Shown one piece after another: positions 47,068 through 54,038 of a DNA stretch of 64,000 bases. Source of the DNA: Bacteroidales bacterium (GTDB lineage Bacteria; Bacteroidota; Bacteroidia; Bacteroidales; ML635J-15); NCBI GenBank assembly GCA_017651185.1, contig JAGCDJ010000027.1, positions 1 through 64,000 of the forward strand. The letters are read 5' to 3'. Position numbers and translations under genes: made by a program. Each line of letters begins with the position of its first letter. The first letter of the stretch is position 1. The notes under the pieces are model-generated. The model made no database searches and was not told the origin of the DNA. It saw only the letters and a list, made by a program, of their open reading frames with translations.

Positions 47068-47699
47068 AAAATTCAAAATCGGAAATTGTAAAAGCTGCAA
47101 GATTTTGTCCAGAATGTGGATTCAAATTGGAAAACGGCGCTATGTTTTGCCCTAATTGTGGAACAAAAATAGATTTACCTCAAATTACAAAACAAATTTC
47201 ATCGGGTGGTAAAGCAGATGTGACAACCAAAGGAAAAACTACATGTCCATATTGCGGTGAAGAAATTTTAGCGACAGCAAAGAAATGCAAGCATTGTGGA
47301 GAGTGGTTGGAGCGAGAAGAACAAGAATGTTCTGAAGAAAGTATTGATGCGCTGCAACAACAGCAGAATAGTATGCGCAGCGCAATAGAAGAAGCTCAAT
47401 GGAACGAGTCCAATTCAGGAGCATTACCAATTCAAGCAGGAATTATTGCCATAGTAATGGGAATAATATTCAAGTCGTGGTGGGTCGGCCTTGGAACATT
47501 TTTTGGATTTTTCATACTAATTATGCTGCCACGTATAGGTGTTGTCGTTTGTGTATTGCTTTCTCTGTTTTATGGATACATTGGGTATGTTATTGGCGCA
47601 TTGTTTAGTACTGCTGCAGGATGGGTAATAGGAATAATCATCGGACTTGCTTCTTTGTCAATTAACCTAAGTTCACGAAAATGGTTTAAAGATTTTTAA
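47064..47699 (+). CDS. Zinc-ribbon membrane protein 2
   Basis: 211 residues. First ribbon CPEC/CPNC (Cys15-18 and 29-32), second CPYC/CKHC (61-64 and 75-78, the UPF0547-like form CPYCGEEILATAKKCKHCG), a charged linker (about 82-118), and three to four hydrophobic segments (about 120-203). No extracytoplasmic domain. Its ATG overlaps the stop codon of the preceding gene, so the two are translationally coupled. Second of four zinc-ribbon genes; function unknown. Confidence 0.83.
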   Translation: MKNSKSEIVKAARFCPECGFKLENGAMFCPNCGTKIDLPQITKQISSGGKADVTTKGKTTCPYCGEEILATAKKCKHCGEWLEREEQECSEESIDALQQQQNSMRSAIEEAQWNESNSGALPIQAGIIAIVMGIIFKSWWVGLGTFFGFFILIMLPRIGVVVCVLLSLFYGYIGYVIGALFSTAAGWVIGIIIGLASLSINLSSRKWFKDF

Positions 47700-47785
47700 T
47701 ATTACAATATTTGGTTATTCTTTATTCAATAAACGAGCAATCGAAAACTTTTTACAAATAGTTACTTATAAAAACAGATTTTGAA

Positions 47786-49012
47786 ATGAAATGTAATGTA
47801 TGTAATGCGGAAATAGCAGATGATGCGAAGTTCTGTCCTGTATGTGGTGCAAAAGTAGAACCAGAAAGCAAATGCCCGAATTGTGGTGCATCCATAAGCA
47901 AAGATGCTATATTTTGTACTGAATGTGGGTGTAAGATAGAAAGAGAGCGGAAATGCTCCAAGTGCGGTTCCAAAATCAATGATGGAGGCATATTTTGCAC
48001 AAATTGTGGAGCCAAGATTGATGCTGACAGGGACGATAACAACATCCCTCTTGTAGAAGTTGACAATAAAATTGACAAGCAAGTAGAAGCACAACACACA
48101 CATGTTTCTACCATGCCGTCACAAATTGCAAATGTTGAAAACAAGGACATCACCAAGGATGAAACAAATACAAAGGTCATTGTTTCGCAACTAAATGAAA
48201 CTCCAGACAATACACTGAAATCAACTAACAAATCGGATTCATTTGACGCTAAGGCATACGAACCAGTAATATCAAATATTTATAAAAATGCCATTTGTGT
48301 GATTTTTGTGCTATGGGGAATTTCTGTAGTTTTTTCATTTATACCATATATCGGAAACATTTTGACGGGGCTACTAGGACTGGTTTGGTTTGGATTCTAT
48401 ATCTATTACATTGTTTGTCTTGGTCGTTTGATAAAAGTGCTACACGAAAATGATGTTCCAACAATAAAGAAGTTGAGGCTTTCGTCCATTATATTTGCTT
48501 CGCTACCTATTGTTGCAATAATTTATCAGTTGGTATTATCATCTGTAAGCATATACGATTTTTCTCTTTTAAATACAATTGCGGCCATTTTCGTTATAAC
48601 ATTTCTTTGTATTATAATTTCTTCGATTACATTAAGAATTATAAGTTTTTGGAAACTAAAGAACTCTATAACTTTTTCTGGCAGACAAGGTGCAAATACA
48701 TTGTTTATTGCCACGATAATACTTGCTAGCACACTTGTTTTGTCTTTTTTCGGTAGTTATATTGGAATAGCAGTCCTTTATGTAGCAGTGCTTATTCTTC
48801 TCGGTTCTATGATTATGACATTTATAGGTTGGAAAAGGATAAAAGAAGCAGCAGAACTGGAAGTTTCTAAAGAAAACACAGAAAATGAAGACAAAACAAA
48901 AACAATTGTTTGTCCAAACAAAACATGTGGGAAAGAAGTAAACGTTAAATTTGAAGAATGTCCTTTTTGTGGAACATCTTTGAAATCGCAAGAATCAACA
49001 GTAGAAAGTTAA
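47786..49012 (+). CDS. Zinc-ribbon polytopic membrane protein 3
   Basis: 408 residues. Three N-terminal ribbons: CNVC/CPVC (3-6, 17-20), CPNC/CTEC (30-33, 44-47), CSKC/CTNC (57-60, 71-74). A disordered charged linker (about 80-165) leads to about six membrane spans (about 170-365) and, unusually, a further cytoplasmic Cys module at the C-terminus (about 380-400, CPNKTCGKEVNVKFEECPFC) that is nearly the same as residues 79-98 of zinc-ribbon protein 1. An 86-base gap separates it from gene 2, and gene 4 begins 13 bases after it. Function unknown; the two shared modules suggest that proteins 1 and 3 bind a common partner, by inference. Confidence 0.83.
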   Translation: MKCNVCNAEIADDAKFCPVCGAKVEPESKCPNCGASISKDAIFCTECGCKIERERKCSKCGSKINDGGIFCTNCGAKIDADRDDNNIPLVEVDNKIDKQVEAQHTHVSTMPSQIANVENKDITKDETNTKVIVSQLNETPDNTLKSTNKSDSFDAKAYEPVISNIYKNAICVIFVLWGISVVFSFIPYIGNILTGLLGLVWFGFYIYYIVCLGRLIKVLHENDVPTIKKLRLSSIIFASLPIVAIIYQLVLSSVSIYDFSLLNTIAAIFVITFLCIIISSITLRIISFWKLKNSITFSGRQGANTLFIATIILASTLVLSFFGSYIGIAVLYVAVLILLGSMIMTFIGWKRIKEAAELEVSKENTENEDKTKTIVCPNKTCGKEVNVKFEECPFCGTSLKSQESTVES

Positions 49013-49025
49013 AAATCAATAATAT

Positions 49026-50033
49026 ATGAAATGTTCAGAATGTAATGCAGAAATAGCGGATAACGCAAAGTTCTGCCCTGTATGCGGTGCAAAAGTAGAA
49101 AAGGAAGAACCTGTAAAGATTTGTCCAAATTGTGGAGAAGTGCTAAAGGACGGAGCAAAGTTCTGTGCGAAATGTGGGTGCAAGATAGAAAAGGAATGTA
49201 AGTGCCCGAAGTGTGGAACTGCAATTAAGGATGGTGCTAAATTTTGTCCAGTATGTGGAACAAAAATTGTCAGTGGCATTGAAGTTCCTACAACACCGCT
49301 AGCAGTATGCGAACAAGAAGTTCCTATTGGAACTACTTCAGAATCAGTATCTGATGCCACTTCTACAGAAAATGCAAAAGGTCGGAAAAAGTCAGATAAG
49401 GTAATAATAATCGCAGCAATTGCTGTTCTTGTAGTAATAGTGATTACAATTATTGCAGTATCTTTATCGTCAAACTCTGATAGTCAGTCGAATTACTACT
49501 CGGGGAATGATTATGGCTATTCAAGTAATAGTAACTTAAGTAATACTTATTCTAATGAGTACATATCTTTCAAATATCCATGGAATTACAAAATAACAGA
49601 TGTAGAAAAGGATGAAAATGGAGAAATTAGTTTTAATTGTGAGATAAAAGGAGATAACCTTTCTTGTATAACTATAGCTAGCGGTGAAGATGCAGGTTTG
49701 GCATACGCTTACGAACAAGAGATAAAAGAAATGAGCATAGAAACAATAAATACTATTAATAGTACTTTAACTTCGATATACTACGACATTAAATTCTCTA
49801 CAATATCTAAAAAGGCAGTAGGCAATTGTAAAGGGTATTTTTGCGATTTTACTGCAAAAGCATTTTCGGAAACTGTCAAGGGATACACTTTTGTTGGTGT
49901 TTATGTAAATTATTATGTAACAATAGTTACTCAAGCAGAAAGCGACAAGTATATGCAGCAACTTGATGAAATATTAAGCACATTGGATGTAAAAGCAGAA
50001 GCATTGGAAGGAGAATGGAGTACGATTCGATAG
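49026..50033 (+). CDS. Zinc-ribbon protein 4 with one membrane span and an exported domain
   Basis: 335 residues. Three ribbons: CSEC/CPVC (3-6, 17-20), CPNC/CAKC (33-36, 47-50), CPKC/CPVC (60-63, 74-77). A linker, then one membrane span (about 125-147) and a Ser/Asn/Tyr-rich stretch leading to a roughly 170-residue extracytoplasmic domain (YISFKYPWNYKITDVEK... to LDEILSTLDV) that resembles PsbP-like or YjcN-like stress domains by its SFxYPxxWxI opening. Topology is N-in/C-out, so it could signal across the membrane. Its first 75 bases are nearly the same as those of gene 3, showing recent duplication. A terminator lies 80 bases after the stop codon. Confidence 0.83.
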   Translation: MKCSECNAEIADNAKFCPVCGAKVEKEEPVKICPNCGEVLKDGAKFCAKCGCKIEKECKCPKCGTAIKDGAKFCPVCGTKIVSGIEVPTTPLAVCEQEVPIGTTSESVSDATSTENAKGRKKSDKVIIIAAIAVLVVIVITIIAVSLSSNSDSQSNYYSGNDYGYSSNSNLSNTYSNEYISFKYPWNYKITDVEKDENGEISFNCEIKGDNLSCITIASGEDAGLAYAYEQEIKEMSIETINTINSTLTSIYYDIKFSTISKKAVGNCKGYFCDFTAKAFSETVKGYTFVGVYVNYYVTIVTQAESDKYMQQLDEILSTLDVKAEALEGEWSTIR

Positions 50034-50113
50034 CAGATGTTTGAGGATACTGTTTTATCATGTCCTTTCGTATTTGAATATTAGCATTTGTAATACGCAA
50101 AGTAAGGCAATTT

Positions 50114-50148
50114 ACAGCAGTCGGCAATAGTTGGCTGCTGTTTTGTTT
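50114..50148 (+). terminator. Terminator of the zinc-ribbon cluster
   Basis: ACAGCAGTC (50114-50122) pairs with GGCTGCTGT (50133-50141), including one G-T pair, around a 10-base loop; TTTTGTTTA follows. Confidence 0.7.
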
Positions 50149-50164
50149 ATAATCAGTGTATAAT

Positions 50165-50214
50165 TAATTTCTTTCCCATCTCTTTTTTGAAAATTATGGT
50201 TCCTCATTTTTCAA
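50165..50214 (+). repeat. Outer repeat R2, left copy
   Basis: This stretch opens TAATTTCTTTCCCATCTC, contains TTGAAAATTATG and ends ATTTTTCAA. A similar stretch in the same orientation is at 51984-52034, so the two flank the ATPase_2 gene outside the 75-bp repeats. The arms TTGAAAAT/ATTTTTCAA make it partly palindromic. Similarity is roughly three quarters by eye. Confidence 0.5.
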
Positions 50215-50218
50215 TGCC

Positions 50219-50239
50219 TAAAATAGGTCGCCTATTTTA
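50219..50239. repeat. Perfect 9-bp inverted repeat
   Basis: TAAAATAGG-TCG-CCTATTTTA is fully self-complementary in its arms. It lies between the two repeat copies upstream of the ATPase_2 gene; role unknown. Confidence 0.5.
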
Positions 50240-50314
50240 ATATGTTCTATATCTTGTGGGGCAATTTGCTTTATGTCAGGCATTTGGCTTGCAAGTCTTA
50301 TGTTGAGTGGAAAC

Positions 50315-50389
50315 AAAACTGCCAGATACGATGGCGGTAAGTGGCAAAAAAAAGCACTTACCGCCGTGCTATCGCATAGTTTTTTATTG
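50315..50389 (+). repeat. 75-bp palindromic direct repeat R1, left copy
   Basis: Begins AAAACTGCC and ends TTTTTATTG. Inside, GGCGGTAAGTG pairs with CACTTACCGCC to form a strong hairpin, extended by GATA/TATC. The right copy at 51873-51947 has the same length and differs at about 7 of 75 positions. Confidence 0.85.
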
Positions 50390-50443
50390 TTGAGATAAGT
50401 TTTTGTATTATATTTGCCTGCGATTACAATGCAAAAATAGGTT

Positions 50444-51874
50444 ATGGAATATAAGAAGTCAATCGTTGGAAGACAGAAGGAACAGGAAATCCTGCAGAAG
50501 TGCATTGGTTCGGAAAGGCCTGAATTTATAGCAGTATATGGTCGCAGACGAGTAGGGAAAACTTATCTTGTCAAGCAGTTTTTTGAAGACAAGTTCGATT
50601 TTTATGCATCGGGGGTTTATCAGGTGTCGCGTGCAGAACAGTTAAAGCGTTGGCAAGTACAGTTGAAGAAGTATAGCGGGCGTAAATTTACTAGACCCAA
50701 AGATTGGTTCGAGGCTTTTGACCAATTGCAGGAATACTTGCAGACATTGACCGACAGAGATAAGGTTGTCGTCTTTATTGATGAACTTCCGTGGTTTGAT
50801 ACGCCTAAGTCTAACTTTATTCGTGCTGTCGAGGTGTTTTGGAATACATGGGCGTCAACCCAGAAATCTTTCAAACTGATAGTATGCGGAAGTGCTACGA
50901 CATGGATGACGAACAAGTTGTTGGGCGACAAAGGCGGACTTCACAATAGGGTAACAAGACCGATTAGGCTTTCTCCTTTTACTTTGGCAGAAACGAAACT
51001 ATATCTTGAAAGTATGGGATTTGATTGGAGTGAAAGCGAGACAATGGAGGCTTATATGATTTTTGGGGGCATACCGTATTACCTTTCTCTGCTTGCTCCC
51101 GAATTAAGTCTGAGGCAAAATGTAGATGAATTGTTTTTTGCTCCAGAGGCGATACTGAAGCCTGAATATGAATTTCTTTTCAACTCATTGTTCAGTGAGG
51201 CTGGCATTTATCGCAAAGTGGTAGAATTGCTTTCTTCGAAACTTAAAGGACTGACACGAACAGAAATCATAGCCGACTTGAAAGCCGTTGACAACGGAAA
51301 TCTATCTGAAATACTTGATAATCTTGAAAAATGCGATTTCCTACGGACATATCGTGCATTTGGCAAAAGGCAACGAGATATGCTTTATCAGTTGACGGAT
51401 ATGTTTACGCTTTTCTATCTTCGCTTTGTAAAGAACAGCAGTGGCACAAACGAACAAGCGTGGAGTACAATGAAGGAGGGGCAGCGTAATGCTTGGTCGG
51501 GTTATGCATTCGAACAGGTCTGTATATTGCATATCAACCAGATAAAGAAAGCATTGGGCATTTCGGGAATTGCAAGTAATTTTTGCACTTGGAGTAAAAA
51601 AGGAAACGGCAAGGGAGCGCAGATAGACTTGCTGATTGACCGTGACGATAATGTTGTCAATTTATGTGAAATGAAGTACGGTGATCGTCCATACGAACTG
51701 ACCAAGGATTATGTGGAGTGGATAAAGGAGCGTCGCGACATATTCAAAGCAGATACCCAGACAAATAAGACTTTGCGTATTACTTTTGTGTCGCCGTATG
51801 GCATTGCAAAAGGTAAATACAGTTCGACAATACAGAGTGTTGTTACTCAAAAAGACTTGTTCTCTCAGTTATAA
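50444..51874 (+). CDS. ATP-binding protein, ATPase_2 plus DUF234
   Basis: 476 residues. STAND-like ATPase_2 (PF01637) with Walker A VYGRRRVGKTYL (residues 31-42), Walker B KVVVFIDELPWFD (about 103-115), GSATTWMTNKLLGDKGGLHNR (sensor region), and the C-terminal DUF234 with the nuclease-like IDLLIDRDDNVVNLCEMKYG, giving the D...E-x-K pattern of PD-(D/E)XK folds. Function is unknown in Bacteroidota, where this family is greatly expanded. It is flanked on both sides by near-identical 75-bp palindromic repeats, the right copy overlapping its stop codon, which points to movement or duplication as a cassette. No transposase is present. It is separated from the zinc-ribbon genes by a terminator. Confidence 0.9.
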   Translation: MEYKKSIVGRQKEQEILQKCIGSERPEFIAVYGRRRVGKTYLVKQFFEDKFDFYASGVYQVSRAEQLKRWQVQLKKYSGRKFTRPKDWFEAFDQLQEYLQTLTDRDKVVVFIDELPWFDTPKSNFIRAVEVFWNTWASTQKSFKLIVCGSATTWMTNKLLGDKGGLHNRVTRPIRLSPFTLAETKLYLESMGFDWSESETMEAYMIFGGIPYYLSLLAPELSLRQNVDELFFAPEAILKPEYEFLFNSLFSEAGIYRKVVELLSSKLKGLTRTEIIADLKAVDNGNLSEILDNLEKCDFLRTYRAFGKRQRDMLYQLTDMFTLFYLRFVKNSSGTNEQAWSTMKEGQRNAWSGYAFEQVCILHINQIKKALGISGIASNFCTWSKKGNGKGAQIDLLIDRDDNVVNLCEMKYGDRPYELTKDYVEWIKERRDIFKADTQTNKTLRITFVSPYGIAKGKYSSTIQSVVTQKDLFSQL

Positions 51875-51947
51875 AACTGCCCGATACGATGGCGGTAAGT
51901 GGTAAAAAAATGTAGTTGCCGCCGTGCTATCGCATAGTTTTTCATTG
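51873..51947 (+). repeat. 75-bp palindromic direct repeat R1, right copy
   Basis: Same orientation and length as the copy at 50315-50389, about 91% identical. Its first bases overlap the ATPase_2 stop codon. It can fold into a hairpin followed by ATAGTTTTT, so it may also act as the gene's terminator. Confidence 0.85.
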
Positions 51948-51983
51948 GTCTGCATAGGCACTTGCACAAATCAGCAACAATCA

Positions 51984-52034
51984 TAATTTTCTCCCACACT
52001 CTTTCTTGAAAATTATGTACGACTTATTTTTCAA
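51984..52034 (+). repeat. Outer repeat R2, right copy
   Basis: TAATTTTCTCCCACACTC..., TTGAAAATTATG and ...ATTTTTCAA, matching the left copy at 50165-50214 in order and orientation. With R1 it gives a nested R2-R1-gene-R1-R2 arrangement. Confidence 0.5.
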
Positions 52035-52076
52035 ATCTTCAATCAAAAATCCTACATCGTAAATCGTAATTTGATT

Positions 52077-52084
52077 TATCTTTG
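52077..52084 (+). promoter_or_regulatory. -7 box (TATCTTTG) of thiH
   Basis: TATCTTTG lies 20 bases before the thiH start codon. No TPP-riboswitch sequence fits between it and the gene. Confidence 0.55.
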
Positions 52085-52104
52085 CACAACAAAATTTTTG
52101 TACA

Positions 52105-53214
52105 ATGGAATTTTATGATACGATAAAAGACCTTAACTGGGAGGAAGTTACAAAAAGCATTTATGCAAAGACAGATGCTGATGTGCGTCGTGCCTTGGGC
52201 AAGGAAACATTGACTTTGGAGGACTTCAAGGCGTTGATTTCGCCCGCTGCCGAGAAATATCTTGAGCAGATGGCGTTGATGTCGCGAAACCTTACCCAGA
52301 AGCGTTTCGGAAAGGTGATTTTGCTCTACATCCCGATGTACCTGTCGAACGAGTGCAGCAACCACTGCATCTACTGCGGTTTCAACCACAACAACGACAT
52401 TGCCCGCAAAACCTTGACAGATGACGAGATTATGGAGGAAATAAAGGTCATAAAGTCGATGGGTTATGACAATGTGCTACTGCTTACTGGCGAATGCCCT
52501 AGCATTGCAGGTGTTGACTACATCGAACATGCAATAAAGTTGTGCCGCGACCATTTTGCCGCCATCAACCTCGAAGTGTTCCCGATGAAGGTCGAGGAGT
52601 ACAAGCGCATGGAACAGGCTGGCTGCAACAGCGTTTACATATATCAGGAGACCTACAACGAAGGCCGCTACAAGATTTACCATCCCAAGGGGATGAAGAG
52701 CAACTACAAGTGGCGTCTCGGCACTCCCGAAAGGATTGCGCAGGCAGGAATACACCGCGTTGGTCTTGGCGCACTTATCGGACTTGAGGAGTGGCGTACC
52801 GAAATGTTCTTCCTTGCATCTCACCTGCGTTTTATGACGAAGAACTACTGGCGCACCAAGTACAGCCTTTCGTTCCCGCGTATGCGTCCTGCTGCCGGCG
52901 GTTTCCAGCCCAATTTCCTGATGAGCGAGAAGCAGTTTGCACAGACCTTGTGGGCATTCCGCATCTTCGACAACGATGTTGAAATGTCGATGTCAACGAG
53001 GGAAACAAGCAATATGCGCAACCATTTTATCACTCTTGGCGTAACATCGGTTAGTGCAGGTTCGCACACCGACCCGGGCGGATATGCCCATCCCGACAGG
53101 GAACTTGAGCAGTTCCACATCAACGACGGTCGTTCGGCTGCCGAAATGGAAAAGATGATTCGTGCGCAGGGCTACGATGTTATTTACAAGGACTGGGACA
53201 AAACATTGAGATAG
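52105..53214 (+). CDS. thiH: 2-iminoacetate synthase
   Basis: 369 residues. Radical-SAM tyrosine lyase that makes dehydroglycine for the thiazole ring of thiamin. The [4Fe-4S] motif reads CSNHCIYCGF (CxxxCxxC, about residues 82-91), followed by LLLTGECPSIAGVDYIEHAI and the ThiH-specific ETYNEGRYKIYHPKGMKSNYKWRL and VGLGALIGLEEWRTE. Length matches E. coli ThiH. It lies one base upstream of thiF, but about 7.7 kb from thiC, and starts right after the repeat-bounded accessory island. Without thiG and thiS in view, completeness of the pathway cannot be judged. Confidence 0.96.
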   Translation: MEFYDTIKDLNWEEVTKSIYAKTDADVRRALGKETLTLEDFKALISPAAEKYLEQMALMSRNLTQKRFGKVILLYIPMYLSNECSNHCIYCGFNHNNDIARKTLTDDEIMEEIKVIKSMGYDNVLLLTGECPSIAGVDYIEHAIKLCRDHFAAINLEVFPMKVEEYKRMEQAGCNSVYIYQETYNEGRYKIYHPKGMKSNYKWRLGTPERIAQAGIHRVGLGALIGLEEWRTEMFFLASHLRFMTKNYWRTKYSLSFPRMRPAAGGFQPNFLMSEKQFAQTLWAFRIFDNDVEMSMSTRETSNMRNHFITLGVTSVSAGSHTDPGGYAHPDRELEQFHINDGRSAAEMEKMIRAQGYDVIYKDWDKTLR

Positions 53215-53215
53215 T

Positions 53216-53950
53216 ATGCTTACCGATTACGAACTAGAAAGATACCAGCGTCAGATTGTTCTTCCGAACTTTGGCGCAGAAGGGCAGGAAAAACTGAGAA
53301 ATGCCAAAGTTTTGGTTGTAGGCGTTGGCGGTTTGGGAAGTGTTGCTTCGTTGTACCTTACGGCTGCAGGAATTGGCACAGTCGGTCTAATGGAAAAAGA
53401 TGTGGTTTCGTTGCATAACCTTCAGCGTCAGGTGCTGTATCGCGAAGATGAAATCGGGCAGTCGAAGCTCGAACTTGCAGTTAAGACACTTCATCGTTTG
53501 AACAGCGGAGTGAAACTTGTCCCATACGATACATTTCTGACTACCGAAAATGCGAAATCTGTCGTTGCAGATTATGACATTGTAATCGACTGCACCGACA
53601 ACTACACGGCGCGTTACCTTATAAACGACACCTGCGTGGCACTCGGCAAGCCGTTTGTCTATGGAACTATCGGCGACACAAAAGGCCAGTTGGCTGTGTT
53701 CAACTATCAGCCGCCATGTGCCAACTATCGTACCTTATATCCAAACGAGAAGGAACTTGTTGCGCTCGGAAATGTAAACCGTGGTGTGATGGGTGTTTTG
53801 CCGTCGGTGATTGCCTCGATGGAAGTCAACGAAGTGGTGAAGATGATTACAGGCGTAGGCAAGGTTCTGAAAGATACCTTGTTTATGATTGATCTTGCCA
53901 CAATGGAAACGATGAAGTTTAAGTTGCCGGTAAATTGTTCTAAAGTTTAA
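53216..53950 (+). CDS. thiF: ThiF/MoeB/HesA-family adenylyltransferase (probably ThiF)
   Basis: 244 residues. E1-like fold with the nucleotide site VLVVGVGGLGSVASLYLTAAG (within residues 32-52), LEKDVV-type acidic turn (MEKDVVSLHNLQRQ), and DIVIDCTDNYTARYLINDTC, the ATP-binding Asp region. It should adenylate the C-terminus of the sulfur carrier ThiS. It follows thiH by one base, which supports ThiF over MoeB. The zinc-binding CxxC pairs of E. coli ThiF and MoeB are not present: the first site reads PCANYRTLYP, the second NVNRGVMGVLP. Members of the family without zinc exist. Confidence 0.88.
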   Translation: MLTDYELERYQRQIVLPNFGAEGQEKLRNAKVLVVGVGGLGSVASLYLTAAGIGTVGLMEKDVVSLHNLQRQVLYREDEIGQSKLELAVKTLHRLNSGVKLVPYDTFLTTENAKSVVADYDIVIDCTDNYTARYLINDTCVALGKPFVYGTIGDTKGQLAVFNYQPPCANYRTLYPNEKELVALGNVNRGVMGVLPSVIASMEVNEVVKMITGVGKVLKDTLFMIDLATMETMKFKLPVNCSKV

Positions 53951-53956
53951 TGTTGT

Positions 53957-54036
53957 TTATGAGTTTATAAGTTTAAGGTTGTTTGTTATCAGTATTTCAA
54001 ACAATTTTAAACAACCTCAAACAATTTCAAACAATC
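53957..54036. repeat. AAACAA-rich dispersed repeat in the thiF/sulP convergent gap
   Basis: Several copies of AAACAATTTCAAACAA-like sequence (53970-54035). The reverse complement of the same phrase appears at about 21765-21792 next to the tRNA. Low-complexity dispersed repeat; no terminator is clear. Confidence 0.4.
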
Positions 54037-54038
54037 TA

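Noticed and set aside
50218-50505. Minus-strand open frame ending HIKIGDLF before the ATPase_2 gene
   Set aside because: It crosses the R1 repeat, a palindrome and the ATPase_2 start; the end looks mildly protein-like, but there is no supporting start or family match.
44576-52034. Island considered as an integrative element or prophage
   Set aside because: No integrase, transposase, conjugation or phage structural gene is visible; only repeats around one gene support mobility.
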